Below are positions 21,566-34,490 of a stretch of DNA of 64,000 nt, piece after piece. The translations under genes and the position numbers were made by a program. The DNA lies in assembly GCF_932274485.2 (NCBI RefSeq), contig NC_065879.2:48160936-48224935 (forward strand), read 5' to 3'. The notes beneath the pieces were generated by a model. It was not told the origin of the DNA, made no database searches, and saw only the letters and a program-made list of their open reading frames with translations. Within the stretch, counting starts at the first letter, position 1; every line of letters starts with the position of its first letter. The DNA is from Patella vulgata (taxonomy: Eukaryota; Mollusca; Gastropoda; Patellidae).

Positions 21566-23560
21566 ACCAAAACCTATATCTCTGCAACCGAACAAATTAG
21601 AAACCATTTTGTGATATCTGTATGGTTGTATGGGTTTTTGCCCAAATGTCGTCATTTTAAGTGACAGTGAAAATGTTAAATTGGAATGACCTAGTCAAAG
21701 GTGGCATGAGGCATCACATGGTAACAAAAATTGAAAATCGAACGATAATTGACTCTTTTACATGCAAAATAACGTGAAAAGTGACGCATGCAAAATTGCC
21801 TATTTCTTTGCAACTGCGCATATTACAATCTAATTTGGACATACATTGTCCTTGTATGGATTAATGCTACAAAATTATAAAAGTTGCGTAAAAATAATTT
21901 AAAATATGAAGACAATGAATGGGTTGTAAATAGCTGATTTTTACTCCTTTTTTCAACCTCAAATCCAAATGGCGCAAATACAAAACTGATTTAAAAAAAA
22001 CCTCAAAAAACTAAGCCCGACATATTTTGCAGCTGTAGTAGGAGCATTCATCTTCATTGATAAGATTTGTAGAAATTAAGATTTTTCCTTAGGAAGAGAC
22101 CTCCCGACCCGTCAAAATTTAAATTTTAGGCAAAATTACGTCACTTCCGGTGCCGACAGAAAACTTTATAGGTAGAAACAAGTTGAGAATTTGCACCAAG
22201 GAGTATATGAGCTTTTGTTTTATACAAATCAGGCAATAACTAATTAATTTAGAACCCATAAACTGTAATAAAAATGCGAAAAGTCTTAAAAAGTGATCCT
22301 GACGAAATTGGTTATTTCTTTGCAAGAGAAGATGCTAGAAGCTATTTTTTGACATATTTATGATCGTATTGATCCAATCTATATTTCCATTGGATTGAAA
22401 TATCATAATGGTAAAGGAATACGAAATATAACTCAATTCAAAAAAATATTTGTTTTGAAGGCTAAAAATAGAGTTTTTGCTAAAATGACATTACTTCCGG
22501 TGAGAATGAAAATGTTAAATTAATTTTATGAAATCAGAAATGGCATAACGCATCACATGGTGAAAATTTTATGAAAATCGAATGATATTTGACACTGTTA
22601 TAGACCAAAAACCTTGAAAAGTGACTAGTAGAAAATCGTCTATTTCTCTGAAACCTTACAAGTTAGAACCCGTTTTGTGGTATCTATATGGTCATATGGG
22701 TTCATTCTATTTGTTGATTGAAATTAAATATCATACTTTTAAACAAATAACATATACGACTCATTTAAAAAAAATATCGGTTTTGAAGGCTAAAATTCAG
22801 TTTTTGCCCAAATGACGTCACTTCCGATGACAGTAAAGGTGTTAAAATGGTTTAATCTAGTCAATCCAATAATAATTGACTCTTTTACAGGCAAACTAGC
22901 GTAAAAAATCACTCATGCAAAATTGCCCATATCTCTGCAACTGCTCATATTACAAACTAATTTTCACATACATTCTCGTTATATGGATTGTTGCTACGAG
23001 TTTATAAAAGTTACGAAGAAATATTTTAAAATATTAAGACGCTGAATGGGTTGTAAATAGCTTCATTTTACACCTTTTTTCACCTTTTAATCGAAATAGC
23101 CCGAAAACGTAATCGAAATTAAAAAAACTGAGTCTGATGTTTTGTGCGCCTTTGCATTGCGCATCGATTTGGTAATTTTTTCAAAATTTGTCATTACCAA
23201 ATCGATGCGCAATGAAAAATTTTGAAAAAATAATATTTGCTTTCAAAAAGTGGTACCGAACTGTCAAAATTATAGTTTTTGTTGAAATTATGCCACTTCT
23301 GGTGTCGACAGGAAACTTTATCGGTAACAAAAAAAAATGACATTTTGGAAAACGGAGCATATGAACTTTGTTTCAAACAAATCGAACGATCATTAATGAA
23401 TCTAGGAGCGTAAAACTGAATTAGCCAATAGCAGCCAAGGAAAATTATTTAGACAAAAATTGTTGACATTTTCGCTCAAATCAGACGACCCTTTAGCCCT
23501 GGATAAAATATCATCAAAAAATATTCATTGATAAAAAGTTTTTTGTAAAAATTTAAATTT
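21566..23560 (+). repeat. Family D repeat tract, central part
   Basis: Consecutive irregular units share catcacatggtgaaaatttta, gaccaaaaaccttgaaaagt, ctctgcaac and gtcacttccggtg. It ends with gctcaaatcagacgaccc, also the end of the copy at 26775. Frames here are chance openings. Confidence 0.55.
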
Positions 23561-25640
23561 TCAAAATTTGGCGCCTAATATCTCCGAAGATTCATAAAAA
23601 ATCAACAATCTAAAGAACCGTAGCTACGTGCCTTGTCTCTGCCTATGTCAAAATGTATCAAATTTTAAAATCCGGCAATCATTGTAAATGTTAAGACAAA
23701 ATTTAAAAAATTAACCACTTCGGTGATTTCGGACATTTTGCATTGTCACAGAACGTTCAAAATAGCTTTAATCTCTAAGTCACACCCACTATCCCAGTGA
23801 AACCGAAGAAATTGGATCAATCCGACAAGTAGTTTCTGAGATATGTGACCCCCCACAGCATACTGAGTCACAATGAGGAAATTTTGAAAATTGAGTTATT
23901 GTTATTTTCACATTCTCCAACTCATTACCTTCAATTTGATGTATAGTTTGTTTGAATTGGGCAAAAATTGACTGAGCTATGTCCATTAGAAGCTACCCAA
24001 CTCCCAAAAGTAAGTTTTGAGAAAAAGCACGTCAAAGATTTGGTATGTTCCAAAACAAAATCCCATAGCAACTAGGCCATTTATCTGCTGTTTTGTCGTT
24101 GAATATATCTTTCCATGGGTTTTCAGGGTTGCTGAAGACGGAAATTTGATCCGACTATTTCCGCAATTTATTTGCTATATTTTTTCGTTTAATATGTTTT
24201 TATTTAGGATTTCAAGGGTGCTGACGACGAAAATCGTAATAAATGCACTCCTTTCGTAACGAAACATCCACAACACATACGGCATAATATTCACATGATA
24301 GTGTTATACTGAAGAACAATCTATACATTAATAGTCTGTTGTGTATAATATAACTTTAGTGAGATTAACTCAGTTAATCTCATCAATTAATTAGCACCTT
24401 AGTGCCAGCTAGTGGTCAGGAGATTAAGATTGTTGATTGGATTATCATCAAAGAAGCCGCAACAGCTGTACGCATGTTCATTTAACAAGTGAATTAAAAT
24501 AAGATTTTCCGTGTACGATAGGTCTATTATTATTTTCAGGTACCATGACGTTATCAATATATGAGTCCCTATAGAAATGTCAATTTCATAGTCAATGCTT
24601 ACGTTCACTTTCGTGCATTTTGGCTTTGATGTAAATATCAACATTATTCAGAGGATACTCAATGGCAGACTCGAGAATCGTCGCATTTCGGCTCGTTGGT
24701 CGTTCTCATTGTGATAACAGATAAGAGAATTTTAAACAATAATATCCCAAATGCATTCCTTACTTTGCATGCCGTATGAAGAAGCGACGGTAAACGGAAT
24801 TTAGCTATCAATAAAATTCTCTTCGAAAAGAACATTATTGGCCATTTTGTTTATTTCCATTTAAGGCCTATAGATTATTTTTTTAAAGATGATATGAGAT
24901 ATCAAACAATCACCACTTGGATTAATTATTCGGAGTAAATAATGAGTTGTAGACGGCTTTATCATTGACCCGTGACAGTTGATTAGTAATAGTATTACTC
25001 AATGACACACACCCGCTTGTCGATTAATTTACATCATCAGCCACGTGGTTTCGATTAACACTCAACGGCAATGTATACGATCAGAATTAATTTTTTTTCT
25101 GCCACTTATCAGAGTGAATCGCATGAAGGTACCCAAAAACATTGCCAAAACCAAATATTTATCGATAATGTCTTGCACGCAGTGTCTGGGCCAATCAGCA
25201 AAGGAGTTGTGTGGACAGCATGGTAACAGACAGAGTTTATTTATATTTTTGGAGGGGTTTAAAACTTGATTGTATCCGTTCAAAATCAATTCACCGACAA
25301 TATTTTGATCATATTTATAAACTAGAGATGCTCCGCTTTACAACGATGCCAATTGTTATGCAAAAGCAATGACTGGTCATCCCACTGCGAGCGAAGAAAA
25401 ATAACTAATTTCGCCGAGAATTTTAAGAAATAGGACAGATTTAAGAACACAGGACTCTTACAAAACGTTCAAATACAGGTGTTTTAAAATGTTTTATTGC
25501 TATTTTGATCTTCTGTGTCGATAGATAGTATATTTATAGACTCATTTTTGTGAAAATCTCAATTTCGTTCAAAATCAATATTTTCACTTATTTTGTCTTT
25601 ATCTCATTATTGATTCTTGCGCATTTCGACTCATTTAGAT
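23561..25640. other. AT-rich low-repeat region, no supported gene
   Basis: No repeat shared with the rest of the window was recognised between the two D tracts, except for an agattaactcagttaatct palindrome-like stretch at 24360. Overlapping opposing frames at 25045-25289 suggest chance openings in GC-richer DNA. It may be original host sequence. Confidence 0.35.
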
Positions 25641-25694
25641 GCGGCTGGTCACATATGATCAAAATGGAAAAAAAAAAAATAATAATAAGAATAA

Positions 25695-25748
25695 TAGTCC
25701 GAACAAAAACAATAGTGTTTCACACAAGCTACGCAGTGTGAAACCCTA
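25695..25748 (-). repeat. Hairpin-bearing element end (cognate of 51193-51240)
   Basis: Contains aaaacaatagtgtttcacac followed by aagctacgcagtgtgaaaccc, whose two halves pair (gtttcacac...gtgtgaaac). The reverse complement occurs at 51196-51240. It is a recurring terminal-type sequence, possibly an element end. Confidence 0.55.
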
Positions 25749-25954
25749 ACTTGAACTGCGATGCAGTAATGACGGGTTTCACCGGTGCCACGTTACCCTA
25801 AACATGTCACTTCCGGTACCAATGAAACCATTAAACATGTTTCCACCCAATCATTGCACACATCAAATAAAATGGACGCCGAATCAACCAAATCCAGCAA
25901 TATCAATTCATTTTATACATTTGTTACATTTAAGTGTACAGTACTTCCAGTGAT

Positions 25955-26775
25955 AACGAAAATGTTCAATTAGTTTTATGAAATCAGACATGGCATAAGG
26001 CATCACATGGTGAAAATTTTATGTAAATCGAATAATAATTGCCACTTTTATAGACCAAAAACCTTAAAAAGTGACTTGTAAGAAAACGTCTATTTCTCTG
26101 CAACCGTACAAGTTAGAAACCATTTTCTGGTATCTGTATGATTGGAATCAAATATCATAATTTTAAAAACATAACAACTCAGACTCATTTGAATAACTCA
26201 TTTGTGGTAACCATTCAGCCATCCAACCCCCCACTCATATTACAAACTAATTTTGACATAGATTCTCTTCGTATGGATTAATGCTACAAGTTTATGAAAG
26301 TTGTGAAGAAATATTTTAAAATATGAAAAGCCTGAATGGGTTGTAAATAGCTCATTTTTACACCTTTTTTCACCTTTTATCGAAATGGCGCAAATACAAA
26401 ACCAAAATTAAAAAAAGCGAGTCCGAGATTTTTTGCACCTTTTGTACGGGCATTTATCTTGATCTATCAGATTTGCAAAAATATTTGCTAGTGAAAAGAC
26501 GTTACGACTCGACAAAATTGGAGTTTTTAGCAAAATTGCGTCACGTCCGGTGCCGATAGAAAACTTTACCGGTAATAAAAAAAATGAGAATTTGCACTAT
26601 GGAGCATATGAACTTTGTTTTATAAAAATCGGGCAATAAATAATTAACCTAGAACCGGTAAACTGAATTAGCGAATAGCGGCCAAGAAAAATTATCGAGA
26701 CAAAAAATGTTCAAATTTTTGCTCAAATCAGACGACCCCTTAACCCTGGGTAAAATGCCATAAAAAAAACTATTC
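25955..26775 (+). repeat. Family D repeat tract, right part
   Basis: Parallels 22500-23530 in order: acttccagtgataacgaaaa, catcacatggtgaaaatttta, gaccaaaaacctt, gaatgggttgtaaatagct, then gctcaaatcagacgacccc. It stops where a tandem-cored element begins. Confidence 0.6.
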
Positions 26776-27490
26776 ATTAAATAAAGATAGGTTGCCAGGC
26801 AACGAAACATATGCCCACAGCAGCTAAATCGTCCGGGCAGTCAACAAGAGTTGTCGCATATTTTTACTTTTTTCGGTAATGAAACATTTATAATACACTA
26901 AAATCTGATTAAGAGCAACAACTCAGAAAACCATTAGAATTTGTTTGGTTCTGCCCCATGCTAACGTTTTGTATACAAAACTTTTAATATCATGGATTTA
27001 GCTGTTCCAAGTCATAAAAATTCATTGATCTTAAACTCTGTGTATCAATCTGAAGTCAATCGGATGATAACTTTAGCCTTTAGAACGTCACAAGATTTTG
27101 CAAAGTGATCAAGGGCCATAACTTTGGCAGTAATTATCGGAAATCATTGAAAATCAATAGGATTCTTCGTCTCATGACCTTAAACACTGTGTATAAATTT
27201 AAGGTCAATCGGATATTAACTTTGGCCTCTAGAGCGTCCACAAGATTTTATGAATCCACAAGATTTAGGAAATCGCTGAAAATCAATAGGCTTCTTCATC
27301 TCATGACCTTAAACACTGTGTATAAATTTAAAGTCAATCGGATGTTAACTTTGGCCTCTAGAGCGTCCACAAGATTTTTCAAAGTGATCAAGGGCCATAA
27401 CTGTGGCAGTAATTATCGGAAATCTCTGAAAATCAAAATGCTTCTTCATCTCATGACCTTAAACCCTGTGTATAATTTAAAAGTCAATCG

Positions 27491-28299
27491 CAGGCCTCGA
27501 CATAAGAGGAGATCGAACCGGTCGATCGCCTGCCGATCACTAAAATCTAAATAAGGGGGATCAAAATTTCGATCACGATATGAACAGCAGGCGAACGGAT
27601 AGTGACGAATAGTTCACCTTATTTTACATCAATTCCTGTGTTATTCAAAACAAAATTCAGCATTCAATTTTCATGTACGTAAGATTGAAAGTAATTAGCC
27701 GAATCGTGTTCGATCCATAGATATCTATAGTATAAAAATTCATGGTTCGGTCTCAATCGGGTTTTTCCGCAAGAACTACGAGCTTCGCGGAGCCGAAGTC
27801 AGAGTGACCGTAAGTTATAAAGCGTTTGATTGGCCAGCTGGAATACACATGGCCAATGAAATATCACGTTTTTTACACTTTGCGAAGTCCGCCAAATATG
27901 GCTACGAAAAAGCCTTAAACTGTGCATCTGAAAACTTTCAATAAGTTGCCTTTCAAAGACGAATTCAGAATTTTACAACTGGACAATGACGGTAATATAA
28001 CCAAACTTCAGTGCAAAATATGTTCAAGTCATCTGTCAGTGATACGTGTTGAAGCCGGTCGGAGATATGTCAAAGGTATCGCCTTCAAGGGAATTGTTAA
28101 CCTCGCAGACGGTGTCGAGTGTGTGCATCGTGGAAATTTATTCCGTCATATCAAGGTAGGTGGACTGCACGATTGGTGATCATTTTAGGAGATCAATTGA
28201 TCTCCTTGTGGCTTGAGGCGATCATAAAACTGATCCCCTCATTGAAAAACCAGGAGAACGATTCGTTGATCCCCTTATTTAACCTTATGTCAAGGCTTG
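27491..28299 (+). mobile_element. Internally deleted hAT element with transposase exon relic (809 bp)
   Basis: Inverted ends: caggcctcgacataag at the left, and caagccttgacataagg when the right end is reversed. A 6-bp caatcg repeat flanks it (27485-27490 and 28300-28305), probably what is left of an 8-bp duplication. The interrupted unit reads aagtcaatcg/gatattaac elsewhere. The element retains the first coding exon of its transposase, so it derives from an autonomous hAT rather than from a MITE family. Confidence 0.75.
27922..28179 (+). pseudogene. N-terminal exon relic of a hAT-type transposase (BED-like zinc finger)
   Basis: The open frame reads FNKLPFKDEFRILQLDNDGN, then a CxxC pair in LQCKICSSH, and later HRGNLFRHIKVGGLH, which supplies spaced histidines. 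A CxxC followed by a C-terminal histidine pair is the layout of the BED zinc finger that binds DNA in hAT transposases and their domesticated relatives. After HIK the sequence is atcaag/gtaggt, a strong 5' splice donor, so the exon would end near 28154. An upstream in-frame ATG at 27898 is followed after five codons by a stop, so the start is broken or lies in another exon. The rest of the transposase is missing. It lies entirely inside the hAT element, which explains its non-repeat-like composition. Confidence 0.55.
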
Positions 28300-29137
28300 C
28301 AATCGGATATTAACTTTGACCTCTAGAGCGTCCACAAGATTTTTCAAAGTGATTAAGGGCCATAACTCTGGCAGTAATTATCGGGAATCGCTGAAAATCA
28401 ATAGGCTTCTTAGTCTCATGACCTTAAACACTGTGTATAAATTTAAAATCAATCGAATATTAACTTTGGCCTTTAGAGCGTCCACAAGATTTTTCAAAGT
28501 GACCAAGGGCCATAACTCTGGCAGTAATTATCGGAAATTGCTAAAAATCAATAGGCTTCTTCGTCTCATGACCTTAAACACTGTGTATGAATTTAAAGCC
28601 AATCGGATATTAACTTTGGCCTCTAGAGCGTCAACAAGATTTTTTGAAGTGATCAAGGGCCATAACTCTGGCAGTAATTATCGGAAATCACTGAAAATCA
28701 ATAGGATTCTTCGTCTCATGACCTTAAACACTGTGTATAAATTTAAAGTCAATCGGATATTAACTTTGGCCTCTAAAGCTCCACAAGATTTTGCAAGTGA
28801 TCAAGGGCCATAACTCTGGCAGTAATTATAGGAAATTGCTAAAAATCAATAGGCTTCTTCATCTTATGACCTTAAACACTATGTATGAATTTAAAGTCAA
28901 TCGGATATTAACTTTGGCCTCTAGAGCGTCCACAAGATTTTTTGAAGTGATCAAGGGCCATAACTCTGGCAGTAATTATTGGAAATCGCTGAAAAACAAT
29001 AGGCTTCTTCGTCTCAAGACCTTAAACACTGTGTATAAATTTAAAGTCAATCGGATATTAACTTTAGCCTCTAGAGGCTTGTGGACACCTGACCGACGAC
29101 AATATACGACCACATTTAAATGTGGGCGTATAAAAAA

Positions 29138-30719
29138 GTTGTTTTACAAATTTAAATGATGTATATCAATTTCAAACAGATCGGATGATAACTGTTGTTA
29201 TTAGAGCGTTCACAAGATTCAACATAGTCAAACAAGGGCTATAACTCTAGATGTAATTAACGGAAATTGCTGAAATTCAATAGGCTTCTTTGTTTTACTA
29301 ATTTAAATGATGCATATAAATTTCATACGGATTGGTTGATAACTTTTGTCGTCAGAGAGTTCACAAGGTGCAAAAAATTGAAACAAGGGCCATAACTCCA
29401 GAAGAAATTAACGGAAATTGCTGAAATTCAATAGGCTTCTTCATTTCACTAATTTAAATGATGCATATCAATTTCATACAGATCGGTTGATGACTTTCAT
29501 CATTAGAGCGTTCACAAGATTCAACAAAGTGAAACAAGGGCCATAACTCTAGATGTAATTAACGGAAATTGCTGAAATTTAATAGGATTCTTTGTTTTAC
29601 TAATTTAAATGATGCATATAAATTTCTTACAGATCGGTTGATAAATCTTGTCGTTAGATCGTTCACAAGGTGCAACAAAGTGAAACAAGGGCCATAACTC
29701 AATGGAAGTTATTGAAATTAAATAGGCTTCTTCATCTCACTAATGCAAACAACATATATCAATTTCAAAACAATTGGTTGATAATTGTAGTCTGTATAGT
29801 GTTCACAAGAAATTGTGGACGATGGACGGACGGACGGACGGGGGCGACGGCAATATACGACCACATTTCCATTAGGGCTGGCAATCAATCCTGTTTCAAG
29901 TATCGATTATCGCGGACCATCCGCCGATCGATAATCGATAATATCGGCAAATTATTTTGTACACGAATTATATGCAAGTTTATGCTGTGATATCATTCTG
30001 TATACATGTAGAATTTTTTTTCCCGTTAATTTGACATTTGACAATAAAATAATAGCATTCCATTGCAAAACCAAGGTGTAGAAAGAAACTCAATCAACTT
30101 CGTTTGGAAGACAGAACCCGCCACCGCTCGCCATATCTTTGTCACCTATGACCTGAATATACTGAGTAAAATGTAGTTATTTCCCTTTGATCACATCAAA
30201 CGAATTCTTCAGTTCGCCGTAACAGTTTATTTCTTGCAGTGATTTCTTCGCACTGTGGAAATTAAAAATTTCTTCAGACATTTCTTCGCAAATTTCTTAA
30301 TAAATTAATAAATTTTATAAAGGAAAAGTATGTGTCTGACTTAGAAACAGAGAAGACGAAAGAACTGAAGAGTTAAAATAAGGGACACAACTGGATGTTA
30401 CGTGAAACCATTGGCTCTCATTATGACATAAACAGCCAAGATTTCTCACCGGTTGCGTCTCGAGTGAAAAAAACCCCAACAAACGTGTGTGTTTTATTAT
30501 GACTTTATTCTGTTTAATTACAGTTCTAGGCCCAAGCACGCGTTGCAAAGAATACAGTGATAAGGATTATTTTTATGGACTTCTTCTTGCAAGTGAAGTA
30601 CCTATAATTGCGCGATAATCGATATTTTAAAACTGTATCGATAATCGATTTTCAAAACACTTACCGACGATTATCGATTATTTCCTCTAGCCCTAATTTC
30701 CATGTGGGCGTATAAAAAA
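29138..30719 (+). mobile_element. Tandem-cored sequence, family 1, core type b, with nested hAT in its terminal hairpin
   Basis: Units of about 150 bp read gaaacaagggccataactct, ggaaattgctgaaattcaat and catacagatcggatgataac. The right end (acggacggacggacg microsatellite, gcgacggcaatatacg, hairpin, tgtgggcgtat) is present but split by the hAT element at 29873-30695. No left arm was found at its start; it abuts the previous element's right end directly. Confidence 0.65.
29873..30695. mobile_element. hAT MITE (823 bp) in a family 1 terminal hairpin
   Basis: Ends tagggctggc and (reversed) tagggctaga. Perfect 8-bp duplications atttccat lie at 29865-29872 and 30696-30703. Joining the flanks restores ccacatttccatgtggg, the terminal hairpin of the host element. 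Both ends carry repeated atcgataatcgat motifs. No transposase is present. Confidence 0.93.
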
Positions 30720-30720
30720 A

Positions 30721-33700
30721 AGATAAGTTGCCAGGCAACAAAACATACGCCCACAGCAGCTAAATCGTCCGAGCGGTCGTCAAGGGTTGTCGCATTTTTA
30801 TTCTTTTGTAAGTAATTGGGGGCCTTTACAAGACAGTTCCATACAGATCAGATCATAAATTTTGTCGTTTGAGGGTTTACAAGGTTCTACAAACTGAAAC
30901 AAGGGTCTCAACCAGTGATGGGATTTTAGCCGTATATTCCGGACTTGTCCGAATCTTTTTCCAAAACTCCCAAAATTGTCCGACCGGGAATATGCCCAAT
31001 CGGACATCAAGACATGGTGAATAATATTCAAATTCCAAAATTAATATAGTGTACTGAGTGTATAACTACCGTGCAACTCGATTATCGTTGATAATAGGCT
31101 GGATTGATTAGGTAATTAAGTGATCGACTATTTATCGTGTTATATCGTCTTACACACCTACCTTGATTAACTACTATTCTGCCTTGATTGGCTGACTTAA
31201 TTCTTTATCGGACAATTCATCAAATCAATCCTGAACAGAAGTCATTGCTTCTCCCTTGTCGGGCGATATATCAATCCAATAAGAGTGATTATAAACTTAA
31301 TCTGATTAACCCATTATTTCTCCAGACCATTGTCTCACGTTTTAATCTCCTTTGTGTCGGACAATAACACGTAGAAATTAGTCATATATGTCACATATCC
31401 TGATAGTATATAACACCTCAAATCAACATACATTGTATCCGATAACTTGTCTGTGATATATTTTCGGTGGAAGCCGAAGTTAAATAAAGATATTTCACAC
31501 ACATGGCGCTTATAGAGTTCAGTAATTAAAATGAAAGTATAAATCTCGCGAGACACGTGAAATTAAGAGATGTATACGTGCTGAATTCAATACGCCTGAT
31601 GTCCGAGAAAAGATTCTATTTTGATGGCATATTGTCAGATTTATGATCATATTTTGAAGGGGGTTTATGTCTTTAAATAACTAAATAAACACACTAAGAA
31701 ATGTTGACAAATATTTCGATTGGAATGACGTAAGTAGTTAATTGTTTTAGACGATGATAGCACGTGCTACAGTCGAATGCAATTATTTAGCAGTTGGTGT
31801 CACTCGCTCATTAGAGCGTCGTTAACTACGGTTTACGGCCAAATAAATTTCGGGATGTCATTTTTTTACCTTCCGTATATAAATCGAAACGGAGTATCAG
31901 ATGAATGTCGGACTTTGCTGAAAAATGTACCGACGTATGACCCGAAAAATACGGTAATTTTGGGGGAGTTTGAAACAAATCGGCAGCAGTCGGCACACTG
32001 CCAATTCTATAGTATTACGATGTCATGTAATTTTGTAGGAATATTATTGACATAAATTTGAATACCGTACGGGTTTTAAACATGAAATATAACGAGGTGC
32101 ACCTATTTTTTTTTACATATGAATTTGAATATATTTTGTTGACACGTGATTCTTAATTGTGTTTTGAAAACGTCTGCTTAAATTACGGTAAGAGTTATGC
32201 CCCTTTATTTTCGGGAAAAAATGTCCGACATGAAATTTTTTGAAATCCCATCACTGGTCTCAACTCTGGAAGTAATCTACAGAAATTGTTGAAATTTGAT
32301 ACGCTTTTTCGTTTTACTAATTTAAATAATGCATATAAAGTTCATACAGATCACATCATCACTTTTGTCATTCAAACGTTAACAATTGCCATATAACTCT
32401 AGAAATTATTGACGGAAATTGCTGAAATTCAATAGACCTGTTTCACAAATTTAAATGATGCATATAAATTTCATACATGTCGGATGATAACTATCATCAA
32501 TCGAGTATTAACAAGGTTTAACAAAGTGAAACAAGGGCAATAACTCTAGAAGTAATTATTGTAAATTGCTGAAATTCAATAGGCTTTTTCATTTCACTAA
32601 TTTAAATGATGCATATCAATTTCAACAGATTAGATGATAACTGTTGTCATTAGAGCGTTCACAAGGATCAATAAAGTGAAACAAGGGCCGTAACTCTGGA
32701 CGTAATAAACGGAAATTGCTGAAATTCAATAGGCTTCTCCGTTTCATTAATCTAAATAATGCATATAAATTCACAAAAATCGAATAACTTTTGGCGTTGG
32801 CGCGTTCACAAGGTTCAATAAAGTGAAACAAGGGCCATATCTCTAGACATAATAAACCGAAATTGCTGAAATTCAATAGGCTTCTTCGTTTCACCAATTT
32901 AAATAATGCATCTAAATTTCAGAAAGATCGGATGATAATTTTTGGGGTTAGAGCTTTCACAAGGTTAAACAAAGTGAAACAAGGGCCATATAAATTTCAC
33001 AAAAATCGAATGATAACTTATGGCGATGGCGAGTTCACAAGGTTCAATAAAGTGAAACAAGGGCCATATCTCTAGACGTAATAAACGGAAATTGCTGAAA
33101 TTCAATAGGCTTATTCATTTTACTAATTTAAACGATGCAGATAAATTTCATACAGATCCGCGCCAATAATAACTTTTGCCGTTAGAGCATTCACAAGATA
33201 CAACAAAGTGAAAAGATAGGTTGCCAGGCAACGAAACATACGCCCACAGCAGCTAAATCGTCTGAGCGGTAGGTAATTTTGTAGGTAATTGAGGGCCTTT
33301 ACAAGACAGTTCATACAGATCAGATTATAAATTTGGTCATTTTTGAGGGTTTAAAAGGTTCTACAAACTGAAACAAGGGTCTCAACTCTGGAATTAATCT
33401 ACAGAAATTGTTGAAATTTGACAGGCTAATTCGTTTTACTAATTGAAATAATGCATATAAATTTCATACAGATCACATGATCACTTTCATCTCAAACGTT
33501 CACAAATCGCCATAACTCTAGAAATTATTGAAGGAAATTGCTGAAATTCAATAGACCTCTGTTTCACAAATTTAAATGATGCATATAAATTTCATACATA
33601 TTGGATGATAACTATCATCAATCGAGTATTAACAAGGTTTAACAAAGTGAAACAAGGTCAATAACTCTAGAAGTAATTATTGTAAATTGCTGAAATTCAA

Positions 33701-34490
33701 TAGGCTTTTTCGTTTCACTAATTTAAATGAAGCATATCAATTTCAACAGATTAGATGATAACTGTTGTCATTAGAGCGTTCACAAGGATCAATAAAGTGG
33801 AACAAGGGCCATAACTCTGGACGTAATAAACGGAAATTGCTGAAATTCAATAGGATTCTCCGTTTCACTAATCTAAATAATGCATATAAATTTCACAAAA
33901 ATCGAATGATAACTTTTGGCGTTGGCGCGTTCACAAGGTTCAATAAAGTGAAACAAGGGCCATATCTCTAGACGTAATAAACGGAAATTGCTGAAATTCA
34001 ATAGGCTTCTTCGTTTCACCAATTTAAATAATGCATCTAAATTTCAAAAAGATCGGATGATAACTTTTGGGGTAAGAGCTTTCACAAGGTTAAACAAAGT
34101 GAAACAAGGGCCATATAAATTTCACAAAAATCGAATGATAACTTTTGGCGTTGGCGAGTTCACAAGGTTCAATAAAGTGACACAAGGGCCATATCTCTAG
34201 ACGTAATAAATGGAAATTGCTGAAATTCAATAGGCTTATTCATTTTACTAATTTAAACGATGCAGATAAATTTCATACAGATCCGATAATAACTTTTGTC
34301 GTTAGAGCATTCACAAGATACAATAAAGTGAAAAGATAGGTTGCCAGGCAACGAAACATACGCCCACAGCAGCTAAATCGTCCGAGCGGTAGGTAATTTT
34401 GTAGGTAATTGAGGGCCTTTACAAGACAGTTCCATACAGATCAGATTATAAATTTTGTCATTTTTGAGGGTTTAAAAGGTTCTACAAAGC
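30721..34490 (+). repeat. Three-copy tandem duplication of a 1.12 kb tandem-cored segment
   Basis: The left arm (agatag/aggttgccaggcaac) occurs at 30721, 33214 and 34334. Copies 2 and 3 are spaced 1120 bp; copy 1 has the same spacing once the hAT element inside it is removed. The long sequence from gggtctcaactctgg to the next left arm aligns between copies 1 and 2. The third copy breaks off at about 34488. The core is type b throughout. Confidence 0.8.
30913..32256. mobile_element. hAT element of the cagtgatgggattt family, copy 1 (1344 bp)
   Basis: Inverted ends cagtgatgggatttt and its complement. 8-bp duplications gtctcaac lie at 30905-30912 and 32257-32264. The tandem duplicate at 33376-33395 (gggtctcaactctgg) is the empty site. 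A sister copy lies at 37417-38821; both share cgtatattccggacttgtcc at the left. No complete transposase; the frame at 31777-32055 is not recognisable. Confidence 0.95.

Larger units (their letters stand above)
26785..29137 (+). mobile_element. Tandem-cored element, family 1, core type a, with nested hAT
   Basis: The left arm agataggttgccaggcaac starts at 26785. The right end tgtgggcgta plus a T/A run finishes near 29137. The core of about 152-bp units (caagggccataactctggca) is well conserved at 27100-27480 and 28310-29070. A hAT element interrupts it at 27491-28299. The frames of 100-165 codons across this core result from units whose length is near a multiple of three, not from a gene. Confidence 0.75.

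Noticed and set aside
26785-29137. Frames of 100-165 codons repeating HNSGSNYRKSLKINRLLRLM
   Set aside because: They are readings of the ~152-bp tandem core in one strand. Frames break at unit boundaries, no start context or domain exists, and the same peptide arises in every core copy.
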